Made by a program: the position numbers and the translations under genes
Assembly (NCBI RefSeq): GCF_003046795.1
Contig: NZ_PZKN01000035.1
Coordinates: 1-42,937, forward strand
Direction: 5' to 3'
DNA from: Desulfonatronum sp. SC1
Lineage (GTDB): Bacteria; Desulfobacterota; Desulfovibrionia; Desulfovibrionales; Desulfonatronaceae
Length of the DNA stretch: 42,937 nt
Notes under the pieces: model-generated
Told to the model about the DNA's origin: nothing
Database searches by the model: none
Seen by the model: the letters and a program-made list of their open reading frames with translations, nothing else
Shown: one piece after another, positions 1-8,628 of the stretch
How positions within the stretch are numbered: the stretch's first letter is position 1
How the letters are laid out: each line of letters opens with the position of its first letter

Positions 1-66
1 GGGGGGGAGAGATATGGCTGTTGCTGAATTACCCTTTGTGGGTTGGGTGGCGCGGGCATCCTACCT

Positions 67-95
67 GCGTGGACAGGCAAGATGCCTGTCCACGC
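67..95. repeat. Perfect 13-bp inverted repeat (hairpin)
   Basis: GCGTGGACAGGCA (67-79) and TGCCTGTCCACGC (83-95) form a perfect stem with a 3-nt loop, followed on the plus strand by TATTTT. It could terminate a plus-strand gene to the left of the window or be a dispersed palindromic repeat. A second, weaker hairpin (CCCATGC 113-119 with GCATGGG 133-139) lies closer to the end of the minus-strand operon that stops at 177 and may be its terminator. Confidence 0.5.
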
Positions 96-176
96 TATTT
101 TGACACCAACCGCCCATGCAAGGGACAAAAAAGCATGGGTGATGGAATAAGGTAAATAGAGACCCAGCTAACTCCC

Positions 177-653
177 TTATTTCAAGGAACGGGGGACCAG
201 ATACGCGGAGTTCCCGCTGATCCGGGCCAACAGGGCCAGAACGCCGAAGAGCAGGGCCGCCGCCAGGTGGGACCAACCGATGAGCATCACGGCTTCCGGG
301 GAAAAGGACCATTCGGGCAGGTTCTTGAGCACCCGGAAAAAGCCCGTTCCGATCAGGGCGGCCACGGTCGCGACGCGCAGCCAGCCCCAGAGAGTAATCC
401 GGTATTTCCGGGAATGAATCCGCAGGTGGATCACGGCCCAATAGGCGACCAGGGCCAGAAAAACCCCGGCCGCGACGTAGTGCAGGACGTGCTGGACAAA
501 AAAGTCCGCGGTCCAGGCCAAGCCGGGAATGTCGGCGACATAGTACCGTTTGAACAGAGGCATCTGGCCCAGCCCGGAAATGGCCAATACGAACACGCTG
601 ACCGCGAAAAGCCGTGTCTGCCAGAGGGATACGGGAGATTTCGGGCTATTCAT
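177..653 (-). CDS. Cytochrome b-like integral membrane subunit
   Basis: A 158-residue protein with four predicted membrane segments and several membrane-proximal histidines (FVQHVLHYVAAG, WAVIHLRIHSRKYR, IGWSHLAA). That layout fits a small b-type cytochrome anchor such as formate dehydrogenase gamma subunits or hydrogenase cytochrome b. It overlaps the 3' end of the upstream ferredoxin gene by 8 bp, so the two are probably translationally coupled and form a quinone-linked electron-transfer pair. Histidine ligation is not proven from sequence and the protein is shorter than classical gamma subunits. No catalytic subunit is visible in the window; the operon ends at 177. Function beyond electron transfer is inference. 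Confidence 0.7.
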   Translation of the reverse strand: MNSPKSPVSLWQTRLFAVSVFVLAISGLGQMPLFKRYYVADIPGLAWTADFFVQHVLHYVAAGVFLALVAYWAVIHLRIHSRKYRITLWGWLRVATVAALIGTGFFRVLKNLPEWSFSPEAVMLIGWSHLAAALLFGVLALLARISGNSAYLVPRSLK

Positions 654-1644
654 GGTCGACCTCCTTCCGGGTCATGGCCCGTGCGCCGGTCAGCAGCCCG
701 GCGGCAATGCCCGCCAAAGGCGCCGCGACCAGGGCCCAGGTCAGATTTTCCGCCTTGGCCATCACGTCCGGGACCGGCTTGAGATGTGGCCGGCCCGGGC
801 CGGTCTGGATCGTGCCATTCAGCACCTCAAAGGGCACCGGGGAAACATAGAAGGTGTTCGTCCCGCCGTTCTCTTCAGCCCCGTACACGTACCCATCCAT
901 GTCCGCGGCCAGCTTACGGGCCAGGTCCAACATTTCGGAACGCGGTCCGATGTGCTGAATATGCATGGGGCAGATCTCGATGCACGCCGGTTCGTGTCCT
1001 TGGGCCACCCGCTGGTAACAGCGGTCGCACTTGTACATCACCCCGTTCCCGGCGAACCTGGGCATCAGGTCCAGATACAACCCCACGCCGGTCTGGCGCT
1101 GCGGAATCTCCCAGGGGCAGACGTCACGGCACTTGCCCCCGCCCAGGCAGATTTTTTCGTTGATCCGTACAATCCCGTCGGATTGGCGAAAGGCCGCGCC
1201 CCAGGGGCAAAGATTGGCGCAGGGCGGGTTTTGGCAATGCAGGCATCGTCTGGGGACGTGCAGCTCGAAAGGCTTGCCGTTCCACTCCCCGGCGGCGGTT
1301 TGGATATACAGCCAGTTAAACGGGGTCAGCCGGTCGTCCGTGAACCGCCGCTCTGTCCAGTCCTCAGCCTGCACCCGCTTGGGAAACATCTCCGGAAACG
1401 GCTTCTCCGGTTTGGGATGCTTGAACCCGTTGACCTCCCGGCAGGCCTCCACGCAGGCCCCGCAACCGATGCACTGGCTGATGTCCAGGACCGTTGCCAA
1501 CTCCTCCGGGCGACCGGCTGCCTCGACGGAGCCTACGTTCATGGGCATAACCGCCGCCGCGCCGGCCACTCCCGCGGCTTTCAGGAAATTTCGCCTGGAA
1601 AGGGTACTAGGGCGCGTCACCGCGCCATCTTTGGCATCGTGCAT
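646..1644 (-). CDS. Tat-exported 4Fe-4S ferredoxin subunit (FdnH/HybA-like)
   Basis: The ATG at 1644 has GGGAGG just upstream; a longer frame to 1731 lacks such a site. Residues ~15-35 carry a twin-arginine signal (SRRNFLKAAGVAGAA). Cysteine groups follow: CIGCGACVEAC, CLHCQNPPCANLC, CLGGGKCRDVC and CDRCYQRV...ACIEIC, the pattern of four-cluster electron-transfer subunits (FdnH, HybA, NrfC type). The third group has an unusual C-x5-C-x3-C spacing, so one cluster may be altered or missing. A C-terminal hydrophobic segment (WALVAAPLAGIAAGLL) would anchor the protein on the periplasmic side, as in formate dehydrogenase beta subunits. It is followed with an 8-bp overlap by the cytochrome b-like gene. 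The electron donor is unknown. Confidence 0.8.
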   Translation of the reverse strand: MHDAKDGAVTRPSTLSRRNFLKAAGVAGAAAVMPMNVGSVEAAGRPEELATVLDISQCIGCGACVEACREVNGFKHPKPEKPFPEMFPKRVQAEDWTERRFTDDRLTPFNWLYIQTAAGEWNGKPFELHVPRRCLHCQNPPCANLCPWGAAFRQSDGIVRINEKICLGGGKCRDVCPWEIPQRQTGVGLYLDLMPRFAGNGVMYKCDRCYQRVAQGHEPACIEICPMHIQHIGPRSEMLDLARKLAADMDGYVYGAEENGGTNTFYVSPVPFEVLNGTIQTGPGRPHLKPVPDVMAKAENLTWALVAAPLAGIAAGLLTGARAMTRKEVDHE

Positions 1645-1714
1645 GAGAGACCTCCCGGTCGCTATTTTTTCACGGAATCGGACCTTGTTTGTCTCACTGT
1701 TAAAGCATGAAGCA

Positions 1715-1730
1715 TGCCATACGATTGCCA
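1715..1730 (-). promoter_or_regulatory. Possible sigma-54 -24/-12 site
   Basis: On the minus strand the sequence reads TGGCAATCGTATGGCA, with GG and GC exactly 10 nt apart as a -24/-12 element needs. TGGCA matches; the -12 part is TGGC instead of TTGC. It lies about 70 bp upstream of the ferredoxin ATG at 1644. The window encodes two sigma-54 activators, which makes the site plausible. The rest of the 1645-1926 gap shows no other clear signal. Confidence 0.3.
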
Positions 1731-1926
1731 TCCATCATTCCATTAAAATGATAAGAATAAATACACGGCCTGTCCTGTTGAAAAAACAACCTTTCCCGAC
1801 TTGTTTACATATGATTAATCAGTCGTGAGCAGGCTGGCGAAACAAAGCCTCCTTGGTTCGGGAAAAACTCGGTATGGCGCAATGTTGTAATCGTTGCCAA
1901 CAACCAGATAATCAAAACCGCATTTC

Positions 1927-3423
1927 TCATCTCTTCGTTAAACTTTCCGGATGAAAATCCACTGGCGTCATTTCCGCTCTATCGTGCTCCCCAGTCCATC
2001 CCCCGCCCAGAGCCTTGAACAGGGTAGCCGTGGCGCTGAACACGTCTCTGACGGCATTGTTCAGGTTCTGTTCCGCGGCCAACCGCGTCCGGTGGGCGTC
2101 GAGAAACTCGATGAAACGCACCAGACCCTGACGATAGCGGATGTCCGCCAGTTCCTCGGCCCGTCGGGCGATAGCCAGTTGCCGATCAACGGTGTTCATG
2201 TACTCACGGGAGCTTTGATAAAAAACCAGGGCGTCCCGTACCTCGTTGAAGGCTTGGCTCACCGTTGCCGTATAGTCAATTTCCGCCTGCGCGAACTGCG
2301 CTTCGGCGGATTCCACCCGGGCCTTGTTGCGTCCGAAATCCAGCAATGGGCCAGCCGCTCCAACGCCCAGGCTCCAAGTTCTGGCCGAAGAAGTAAACAG
2401 ATCGCCCGCCTCCACGGACGTCCCGCCTAGGAGGGCAGCCAAGTTCAGCTTGGGCAACCGTTCTGCCTGGGTGATTCCGATCCGGGCCGAAGCGGCCCGC
2501 AGGGCCTCTTCCACGGCCCGGATGTCCGGTCGGCGGAATAGCAGTTCCGAAGGCAGCATCAGGGGCATGACGCCGGGATCACGAATATCCGCAAGGACCC
2601 GCGTGCCCATGTCCGGCTCAGCCATCAGCCCAGCCGGACTCAGGCCCGTGAGGATGCCCAAGGCCCCCTCCAACATCCGGACCTGTCTGTGTTGAAGGGG
2701 CAGCATCGCCCTGGTCGCCTCCAATTCGGACTCGGCTTGGCGCAGGACCAGTTCGTCGACCTGACCATGCTTGAACCGGATCGCCTCCAATCGATACATT
2801 TCCTCGAGGATGCCCAATGCCTGCCGGGTAACCTCCAGTTCCCGGCGAGCCGCCTGCAGGCTGAAATACGTACTCACCACTTCGGCGATCACGGCCAGAC
2901 GCACGGCCTCATGGGCGTACACACTCCCCTGCAGCAAGGCCTCGGAGGCCTCGCGCTCCCGGGCTAGTCGGCCCCAAATGTCCACCTCGTAGCTAAGCAC
3001 GCCGGCCAGGGAAAACAGGTTTCCGACCGGCCCACGGTCCTGGGACAGGCCCGCGGCCTGACCGGATGCCTGCTGGCGGACTGCGTCGGCCTGGATCCCC
3101 ACCGTGGGGAATTGATCGGCCGTGCTGTAGCCCAGGCGAGCCCGGGCTTCCCGCACGCGGGCCGCCTGCATTCGCACGTCCGGATTATCCTGAACGGCAC
3201 GGGCCACCAGTTTGTCCAGGGTTGAGTCATCGAAGCGCTTCCACCAATCCTGCCAATCCTCGGCGCCCTCGCCTCGCAACGCGGTGTTCTCCGGCCATAC
3301 CTCGGGCAGCGGCATGGCCGGGCGGCGATAGTCCGGCCCCAGGGCGCATCCCGCCAGCGGCAACACAGCGAAAACCAGCAGAACTGCTACCATATGGAAG
3401 AGAAAAAAACATCGCCTATACAT
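1927..3423 (-). CDS. RND efflux outer-membrane factor lipoprotein (NodT/OprM family)
   Basis: A 498-residue outer-membrane factor. It starts with a signal peptide ending in a lipobox ([15 protein letters not shown]), the usual N-terminus of NodT-family lipoproteins; GPDYxRP is a family hallmark. The rest is the two-fold repeated helical/strand channel typical of TolC-like trimers, with long alanine- and glutamate-rich helices ([17 protein letters not shown]). It would form the exit duct of the tripartite pump encoded by the two genes upstream. Its ATG lies within the last codons of the RND gene (8-bp overlap), so the operon order is MFP, RND pump, OMF. The length is normal for the family. Confidence 0.93.
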   Translation of the reverse strand: MYRRCFFLFHMVAVLLVFAVLPLAGCALGPDYRRPAMPLPEVWPENTALRGEGAEDWQDWWKRFDDSTLDKLVARAVQDNPDVRMQAARVREARARLGYSTADQFPTVGIQADAVRQQASGQAAGLSQDRGPVGNLFSLAGVLSYEVDIWGRLAREREASEALLQGSVYAHEAVRLAVIAEVVSTYFSLQAARRELEVTRQALGILEEMYRLEAIRFKHGQVDELVLRQAESELEATRAMLPLQHRQVRMLEGALGILTGLSPAGLMAEPDMGTRVLADIRDPGVMPLMLPSELLFRRPDIRAVEEALRAASARIGITQAERLPKLNLAALLGGTSVEAGDLFTSSARTWSLGVGAAGPLLDFGRNKARVESAEAQFAQAEIDYTATVSQAFNEVRDALVFYQSSREYMNTVDRQLAIARRAEELADIRYRQGLVRFIEFLDAHRTRLAAEQNLNNAVRDVFSATATLFKALGGGWTGEHDRAEMTPVDFHPESLTKR

Positions 3424-6400
3424 TGCTGACCTCTTTTTTCGGGCACAACATTTTTCGATTATGGAACCAGAAGGAAGAGTCGTCCATCAGCTTGTAGAAC
3501 ACCGGGACGAAGAGCAGGGCCAGGGAGCTGGCCAGGATCATCCCGCCCACCACCACGGTCCCGATCTCCTGGCGGCTGTTTGCTCCGGCCCCCGTGGCGA
3601 AGACCAGAGGCATGGAGCCGATGATGAAGGTCAGGGCGGTCATCATGATCGCCCGGAAACGCTGCCGGGCCGCGGCCAGGGCCGCGTCGAGAGCGCACAG
3701 GCCTTCGCGTTCCCGGTTCTGGGCCGCGAACTCCACGATGAGAATGGCGTTTTTGGCTGCCAGCCCGATGAGCACCAACAACCCGATCTGGAAGTAGATG
3801 TCGTTGGGAAAGCCGCGCCACAGCCCGGACAGGGCCGCGCCGAGCACGCCGAAGGGCACGGCCGAGGCCACGGCAAAGGGCAGGGACCAGCGCTCGTACT
3901 GGGCGGCCAGGATCAGAAAGACCATCAGCAATCCCAGCCCGAAGGCCAGCCCCCCGGCCCCGGCCGCGGCGTCCAGCTGATAGGCCTCGCCCACCCAGCC
4001 GATGCGCGCCGACAGGCCCAGAATTTCCGCCCCCGCGTCCTCAATGGCCTGCTTGGCCTGGCCCGTGGTGTAGCCCGGGGCCGGATCGGCGAAGAACTTG
4101 GCCGCGCTGTTGACGTTGAAGCGGTTGATGACGTCCGGTCCCGGTCGGCGCTCCAGGGTGACCAGGGCGCTCAAAGGCAGCATCTCGCCGTGCTCCGAGC
4201 GGACGAAGACCCGGTTCAGATCCTCGGGGCGGCTTCGGAACTCGCCTTCGGACTGCATGTTCACCTGCCAATTGCGCCCGGCCAGGGTGAAGTCGTTGAC
4301 GTACAGGGAGCCGAAGGTGCTCTGCATGGCCTCGAAGATCTGATTGATGGACACTCCCGCGGCCCGGGCTTTTTCCCGGTCCACTTCGGCGTGGTAGCGA
4401 GGAATGGTGGTGCTCAGGGTGACCCGGGCGTTGATCACTTCCGGGCGGGCATTGATCGCGGCGATGAAGCGTCCGGCCAGGGACTCGATTTCCCGGGGCG
4501 AGGAACCGTCGCGGACCTCCAGGTAGCCCTGCACGCCCCCGGTCAGGGACAAGCCCTGGATGGGCGGCGGGGTGAAGGCCAGCACGTTGGCTTCCTGAAC
4601 ACCCATGCCCATGCCCATGATCCGCCCGGCCAGGGACATGGCGTCCTGGCCCGGGGCTTGGCGGTCCTTCCAGTCGGTCAGATTGGCGAAGCCCAGGCCG
4701 ACGTTGGTGCGCAGGGCTCCGTCAAAAATGTCGAATCCGGCCACGGTGGTGAACTCCTGGACCTCCTCCAGGCTGGTGAGCATGTCCGTGATGGTCTCGC
4801 GCGCGGCCTCGGTGCGCGGCAGGGCCGCGCCTTGGGGCAGTTGATAGACGACCAGGGCCACGCCCTGGTCCTCCTGAGGGACCAGGCCGGAGGGCAAACG
4901 CGAGACCGCGTACACCGTCCCGGCGGTCACGGCCAGAAAGAGCAGCATGCTGATCACGGAGTGGCGCAGCATTTTCTCCACGACCCAGGCGAACACGGAG
5001 GTGAGCTTGTCGAACAGATAGTTGAACAGGGCGAAGGGCCCGGAGGTTTTCCGAGGCTTGCGGTCCAGCAACAGGGCGCACATGGCCGGAGTCAGGGTCA
5101 AGGCCACCACGCCGGAGACTACCACGGAGACGGAGATGGTCACCGCGAACTGACGGTAGAGTTCGCCGGTCATTCCGCCCAGAAACGCCACGGGCACGAA
5201 GACCGCCACCAGGACCAGGGTAGAGGAGACCACGGCCCCGGAGACCTGTTTCATGGTCTCGACGGCCGCTTCCCGGGCGCGCAGACCCTGCTCGCGCATC
5301 AGGCGATCCACATTTTCCAGGACGATGATCGCGTTGTCCACCACGATGCCGATGGACAGCACCAGGCCGAACAGGGTCAGCAGATTCACGGAAAAGCCCA
5401 GGAGCAGCATTCCGGCGAAGGTGCCCACCAGGGAGACGGGGATGGCCGCTGCCGGGATCAGCGTGGCCCGGAAGCGTTGTAGGAAGACGAAGGTGACCAA
5501 CACTACCAGGACCACGGCGATGAACAGGGTGATCATCACCTCGCGGATGGAAATCTCCACGAATTCCGTGGTGTCGTAGGCCACGGTGTAGGCCACGCCG
5601 GGGGGGAAGTGCCGGGAGAGTTCCTCCAGGGTATCGTGGACCCGGGAGGCTGTATCCAGGGCGTTGGCGCCGGGTTGGAGATAGACCCCGAGGGGCACGG
5701 CGGATTGACCATTGTACGAGGCGGAAAACGCATAGCTCTGCGAACCCAGCTCGGCCCGGGCCACGTCGCCCAGGCGCAACACGGCCCCGTCCTCGGAGGA
5801 GCGCAGGATGATTTCCTCGAATTCCCGGGTGTCGGCCAACTGCCCTCGGGTGGTCACGGCAAAGGTGAAGGCCTGGTCCGCCGAGGAAGGCGCGGCGCCC
5901 AACTGCCCGGCGGCGAACAGGGCGTTCTGTTCCCGGACCGCGGCGGCCACGTCCGACGGAGTCAGGTCGTACTGGGCCAGCTTGTCCGGGTTCAGCCAGA
6001 TGCGCATGGAATAGTCCTGGGCTCCGAACAGAGACGCATCGCCCACCCCGGGCAACCGGACCAGCTCGTCCAGGACGTTGAGCAGGGCATAGTTGCTGAT
6101 GAACAGCGTGCTCTGGCTGTCGTCGGGCGAATAGAGCACCGGGACCATCAGGATGTTCGTGGAACGGGCCTCCACGCGTACTCCCAGGTCCCTGACCCGC
6201 TGGGGCAGCCGGGAGGCGGCCGCCTGGACCCGGTTGTTCACATTGATGGCCGCCTGGTCCGGGTCCGTGCCCATTTCAAAGGAGACCGTGATCTGCAGCA
6301 TGCCGGAATCCGTGGCGCTGGACTCCATGTAGATCATGTCGTCCACGCCGTTGATTTCCTGCTCCAGAGGCGCGGCCACGGCCGCGGCGATGACCTCGGA

Positions 6401-6559
6401 ACTGGCCCCGGGATACATGGCCGAAACCACGATCTGCGGCGGGACGACGTCCGGATACTGCTCCACGGGCAACACGCGCAGGGCCGCGGCCCCGGCCATG
6501 ACGATGATGATGGAAATGACCGAGGCGAAGATCGGCCGGTCGATAAAAAACCGAAACAT
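3416..6559 (-). CDS. RND efflux pump, HAE1 family (AcrB-like) inner-membrane transporter
   Basis: A 1047-residue proton-driven RND transporter with the usual two repeats of one membrane helix, a large periplasmic loop and five or six helices. It begins [19 protein letters not shown], the standard HAE1 start. The TM4 signature reads [16 protein letters not shown], so the second of the two acidic residues in AcrB (Asp407-Asp408) is Asn here; this variant is known in many RND proteins. The lysine motif [13 protein letters not shown] (AcrB Lys940 region) is intact. The ATG directly follows the stop of the membrane fusion protein gene and the 3' end overlaps the OMF gene. Substrates cannot be predicted from sequence. 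Confidence 0.95.
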   Translation of the reverse strand: MFRFFIDRPIFASVISIIIVMAGAAALRVLPVEQYPDVVPPQIVVSAMYPGASSEVIAAAVAAPLEQEINGVDDMIYMESSATDSGMLQITVSFEMGTDPDQAAINVNNRVQAAASRLPQRVRDLGVRVEARSTNILMVPVLYSPDDSQSTLFISNYALLNVLDELVRLPGVGDASLFGAQDYSMRIWLNPDKLAQYDLTPSDVAAAVREQNALFAAGQLGAAPSSADQAFTFAVTTRGQLADTREFEEIILRSSEDGAVLRLGDVARAELGSQSYAFSASYNGQSAVPLGVYLQPGANALDTASRVHDTLEELSRHFPPGVAYTVAYDTTEFVEISIREVMITLFIAVVLVVLVTFVFLQRFRATLIPAAAIPVSLVGTFAGMLLLGFSVNLLTLFGLVLSIGIVVDNAIIVLENVDRLMREQGLRAREAAVETMKQVSGAVVSSTLVLVAVFVPVAFLGGMTGELYRQFAVTISVSVVVSGVVALTLTPAMCALLLDRKPRKTSGPFALFNYLFDKLTSVFAWVVEKMLRHSVISMLLFLAVTAGTVYAVSRLPSGLVPQEDQGVALVVYQLPQGAALPRTEAARETITDMLTSLEEVQEFTTVAGFDIFDGALRTNVGLGFANLTDWKDRQAPGQDAMSLAGRIMGMGMGVQEANVLAFTPPPIQGLSLTGGVQGYLEVRDGSSPREIESLAGRFIAAINARPEVINARVTLSTTIPRYHAEVDREKARAAGVSINQIFEAMQSTFGSLYVNDFTLAGRNWQVNMQSEGEFRSRPEDLNRVFVRSEHGEMLPLSALVTLERRPGPDVINRFNVNSAAKFFADPAPGYTTGQAKQAIEDAGAEILGLSARIGWVGEAYQLDAAAGAGGLAFGLGLLMVFLILAAQYERWSLPFAVASAVPFGVLGAALSGLWRGFPNDIYFQIGLLVLIGLAAKNAILIVEFAAQNREREGLCALDAALAAARQRFRAIMMTALTFIIGSMPLVFATGAGANSRQEIGTVVVGGMILASSLALLFVPVFYKLMDDSSFWFHNRKMLCPKKEVSNV

Positions 6560-7774
6560 CTAGTTTTCCTCCAGCTTCGGATTCTCCCTGGGAATTTGGT
6601 CGTTGCTCACTTGGTCGCTCACGTGATCACCCTTGGGGGCGTCCTCCATGGCATCGTCATGGACGGTCTCCACGACGTTCACGGGCATGCCGTCGCGCAG
6701 GGCCGCCTGGCCGTTGATCACGACTTGGTCGCCGCTCTTCAGCCCCTCCAGAATGATCTGCCGACCATCGGTCACGGGTCCCAGGCGGACCGGCCTGAGC
6801 CGAGCCGTGTTCTCGTCGTCCACGACGAACAGGTGCGTTGTTTCCCGCCCCTGCCCCACCGCGGCCTCCGGCACCGTGAACACCTCCTCCAGAAGCCGCA
6901 AGACGACCTGAATCCGGACGAATTGCCCGGGGATCAGCGTCAGGTCCGGATTGGGGAAAACGGCCCGGGCCGTAACCGTGCCGGTCCGGGGGTCGATGAC
7001 GCTCGCGGTGAAGTCGATGTCCCCCTGGCGAGGATGTTCCAGGCCTCCCGGCAACAGCAGCTTTGCGCGCCGGGAGCGCTCGTCGACGCCGCGCATCGCG
7101 GCGTCGACTTCCGGCATGGCGAACCGGACATGCACCGGATCCTGTTGGGTGATGGTGGCCAGAAGCCCGGCCCATTCGATCAAATTGCCCTCGGAGAGGC
7201 TCTCCATGCCGGTCACCCCGGCTACGGGAGCGCGGACTTCCGTGTAGCCGAGGCTGCGCCGGGCGTCGGCCACGACCACTTCGGCCTGGGCGTGACGGGC
7301 CTGAGCCCGTTCCAGGTCGGTCAGAGCCTTGTCCTTTTCCAGTTCGCTTACCGCGGCTTCGGCGAACAAATTGGAGTATCTGGCCCATTCCCGCTGGGCA
7401 TGGTTCAGACTGGCCCGGGCGTCGGCCAAATCGGCCTCGGCCCGAAGCAGGGCGATCTCGTAGCGTTCCGGATCGATGCGAAACAGCAGCTCATCCTTAT
7501 TGACGGACCGCCCTTCCTCGAACAGCCGTTCCCGGAGGATCCCCTCCACCCTGGAGCGCACTTGAACCTGACGCGAGCCGTGAACCCTGGCCGGATACTC
7601 CCGAACCACTTCCACGTCCCGCGTCTGCACGGTCAAAACGGTCACCGGCGGAGGAGGAGGCGCGGGACGCTCCTGGGACTCCGAGGGCCCGCCGCACGCC
7701 GCCAGTCCCAGAACAAGCAGCAAAACGACCATCATTGCCGCGCCACGCCGTACCCAAAAATCTATCCTTCGCAT
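6560..7774 (-). CDS. RND membrane fusion protein, lipoprotein (AcrA-like)
   Basis: Periplasmic adaptor of the first RND pump, about 404 residues. The ATG at 7774 has GGAGGG five bases upstream; an ATG four codons earlier (7786) has no good site. A hydrophobic signal ends in the lipobox VLGLAACGGPSES. Then come the barrel-sandwich (lipoyl-like) half motifs (VRSRVEGILRERLFEEGRSV and TEVRAPVAGVTG), an alpha-helical hairpin between them, and the beta-barrel and membrane-proximal domains. It would link the inner-membrane pump (next gene, no gap) to the outer-membrane factor. The C-terminal tail is acidic and probably disordered. Confidence 0.93.
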   Translation of the reverse strand: MRRIDFWVRRGAAMMVVLLLVLGLAACGGPSESQERPAPPPPPVTVLTVQTRDVEVVREYPARVHGSRQVQVRSRVEGILRERLFEEGRSVNKDELLFRIDPERYEIALLRAEADLADARASLNHAQREWARYSNLFAEAAVSELEKDKALTDLERAQARHAQAEVVVADARRSLGYTEVRAPVAGVTGMESLSEGNLIEWAGLLATITQQDPVHVRFAMPEVDAAMRGVDERSRRAKLLLPGGLEHPRQGDIDFTASVIDPRTGTVTARAVFPNPDLTLIPGQFVRIQVVLRLLEEVFTVPEAAVGQGRETTHLFVVDDENTARLRPVRLGPVTDGRQIILEGLKSGDQVVINGQAALRDGMPVNVVETVHDDAMEDAPKGDHVSDQVSNDQIPRENPKLEEN

Positions 7775-7863
7775 CCAACCCTCCATATCTTCACATCATC
7801 CCCATTCTGCTTTCCATTCAACACAATCAGCCAGTGCATGCTCGAAATCGAGATCATTCCGAC

Positions 7864-7904
7864 CTCCTGACTCCTGACTTCTGACTTCTGACTCCTGACT
7901 TCTG
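7864..7904. repeat. Heptanucleotide tandem repeat (CTYCTGA, ~6 copies)
   Basis: Six head-to-tail copies of CTCCTGA/CTTCTGA run from 7864 to 7904, the last incomplete (7898 ends copy five). The array is about 90 bp upstream of the first RND membrane fusion gene and just downstream of a small unknown gene that ends at 7910. Repeats of this kind change copy number by replication slippage, so the array could alter the spacing of the RND operon leader. It is too short and lacks spacers, so it is not a CRISPR. Confidence 0.85.
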
Positions 7905-7909
7905 TTTTT

Positions 7910-8182
7910 TCACACTCTCGACCATCGAGTATGCGACACCCAGCCGAAGCGCGAAAAAAAGTCCGCGATCCGGACGCCTTCCGTGGACAAATCCTGCATG
8001 CCCGGTTCCTGGTCCTGATAGAGCAAAATGACGATGTCGCCCTCCCGCTCCGGACACGTCCAGACATCTATACAGTTTACGGCCCCGTCGCCGGAAAGAT
8101 ACAACTCCTCGGCGCTTTCTTTCGCCCTCGCTCCATCTTCGCGACTGAGGGGGCAGACGTAGATAACTTCCATTCGTTGCAT
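7910..8182 (-). CDS. Small hypothetical protein (~90 aa)
   Basis: An open frame of about 90 residues beginning MQRMEVIYVCPLSRED. The ATG at 8182 has AAGGCG upstream; an alternative ATG lies three codons later. The protein is acidic, soluble and has two cysteines in the first half (YVCPLS, VWTCPE). It shows no family I recognise. The frame extends further upstream to 8605, but that part overlaps another gene in a different frame and is probably not coding. It sits 50 bp downstream of another small gene in the same orientation and upstream of the RND operon, so the three may be transcribed together. Confidence 0.5.
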   Translation of the reverse strand: MQRMEVIYVCPLSREDGARAKESAEELYLSGDGAVNCIDVWTCPEREGDIVILLYQDQEPGMQDLSTEGVRIADFFSRFGWVSHTRWSRV

Positions 8183-8232
8183 GGCATCGCCTTGGCGCGG
8201 CCTGTTGCGCCGCGGTCGGAATTCGGGTTCGG

Positions 8233-8520
8233 TCAGATCATTGTCCGGAAAAACGACGCGTCGTTCTTCATGATGAACCGAACGGCGTCCATATCCTTTT
8301 CCGAAGTCGCGAAGGCGTTCAACTCCTTCAGGGTGTCGAAAAGCTGGGCCCTTCTGAGATAACGCAGACCAAGAAAGGAATACTCGCGAGACAAGACGTA
8401 CCTCCCCTCCCGCGTCAGATAGAGCACGAATTTGACCTTCTCCAATCCCAGAGCGAAAATGACCCTGCCCTGAAACACAAGATCGGCCTTGCCTGTCTGC
8501 TTGACCCTGAACTCCTGCAT
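8233..8520 (-). CDS. Small hypothetical protein (95 aa)
   Basis: The ATG at 8520 (MQEFRVKQTG) has GGAGG eight bases upstream; an earlier ATG at 8580 has no convincing site. The product is a small basic, soluble protein with a strand-rich N-terminal half (KVKFVLYLTREGRYVLSREYSF) followed by helices (LFDTLKELNAFATSEKDMDAVRF). I do not recognise the family. It is the first gene of the minus-strand group that faces the sigma-54 activator across a ~200-bp divergent control region, so it may be a target of that activator. Confidence 0.6.
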   Translation of the reverse strand: MQEFRVKQTGKADLVFQGRVIFALGLEKVKFVLYLTREGRYVLSREYSFLGLRYLRRAQLFDTLKELNAFATSEKDMDAVRFIMKNDASFFRTMI

Positions 8521-8591
8521 TTCCCCGCCTCCGGACAAAACGTTCGAAGTAGCGTTTGTTTTGACGCCAGGAGTATTCATTTGTCATGCCA

Positions 8592-8607
8592 TAATGGATA
8601 GCCATTA
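8592..8607. promoter_or_regulatory. Operator-like palindrome in divergent region
   Basis: TAATGG-ATAG-CCATTA is a perfect 6-bp inverted repeat with a 4-nt centre. It sits between the minus-strand small gene (start 8520) and the plus-strand sigma-54 activator. It is a reasonable protein-binding site, but no regulator is assigned. Confidence 0.35.
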
Positions 8608-8628
8608 ATTTCAGCGTAGTGAGACGCC

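Noticed and set aside
1732-1926. TTGTTGGCAACG...CAACATTGCG upstream of the ferredoxin gene as a sigma-54 promoter
   Set aside because: The GG-to-GC distance is 16 nt, not 10.
3416-6559. Asn in place of the second TM4 aspartate (VVDNAI) as an inactivating change in the first RND pump
   Set aside because: VDN occurs in many RND transporters and the lysine motif is intact, so the pump is probably functional.
7864-7904. CRISPR-like repeat array
   Set aside because: Units are 7 bp and directly adjoining, without spacers; this is a simple tandem repeat.
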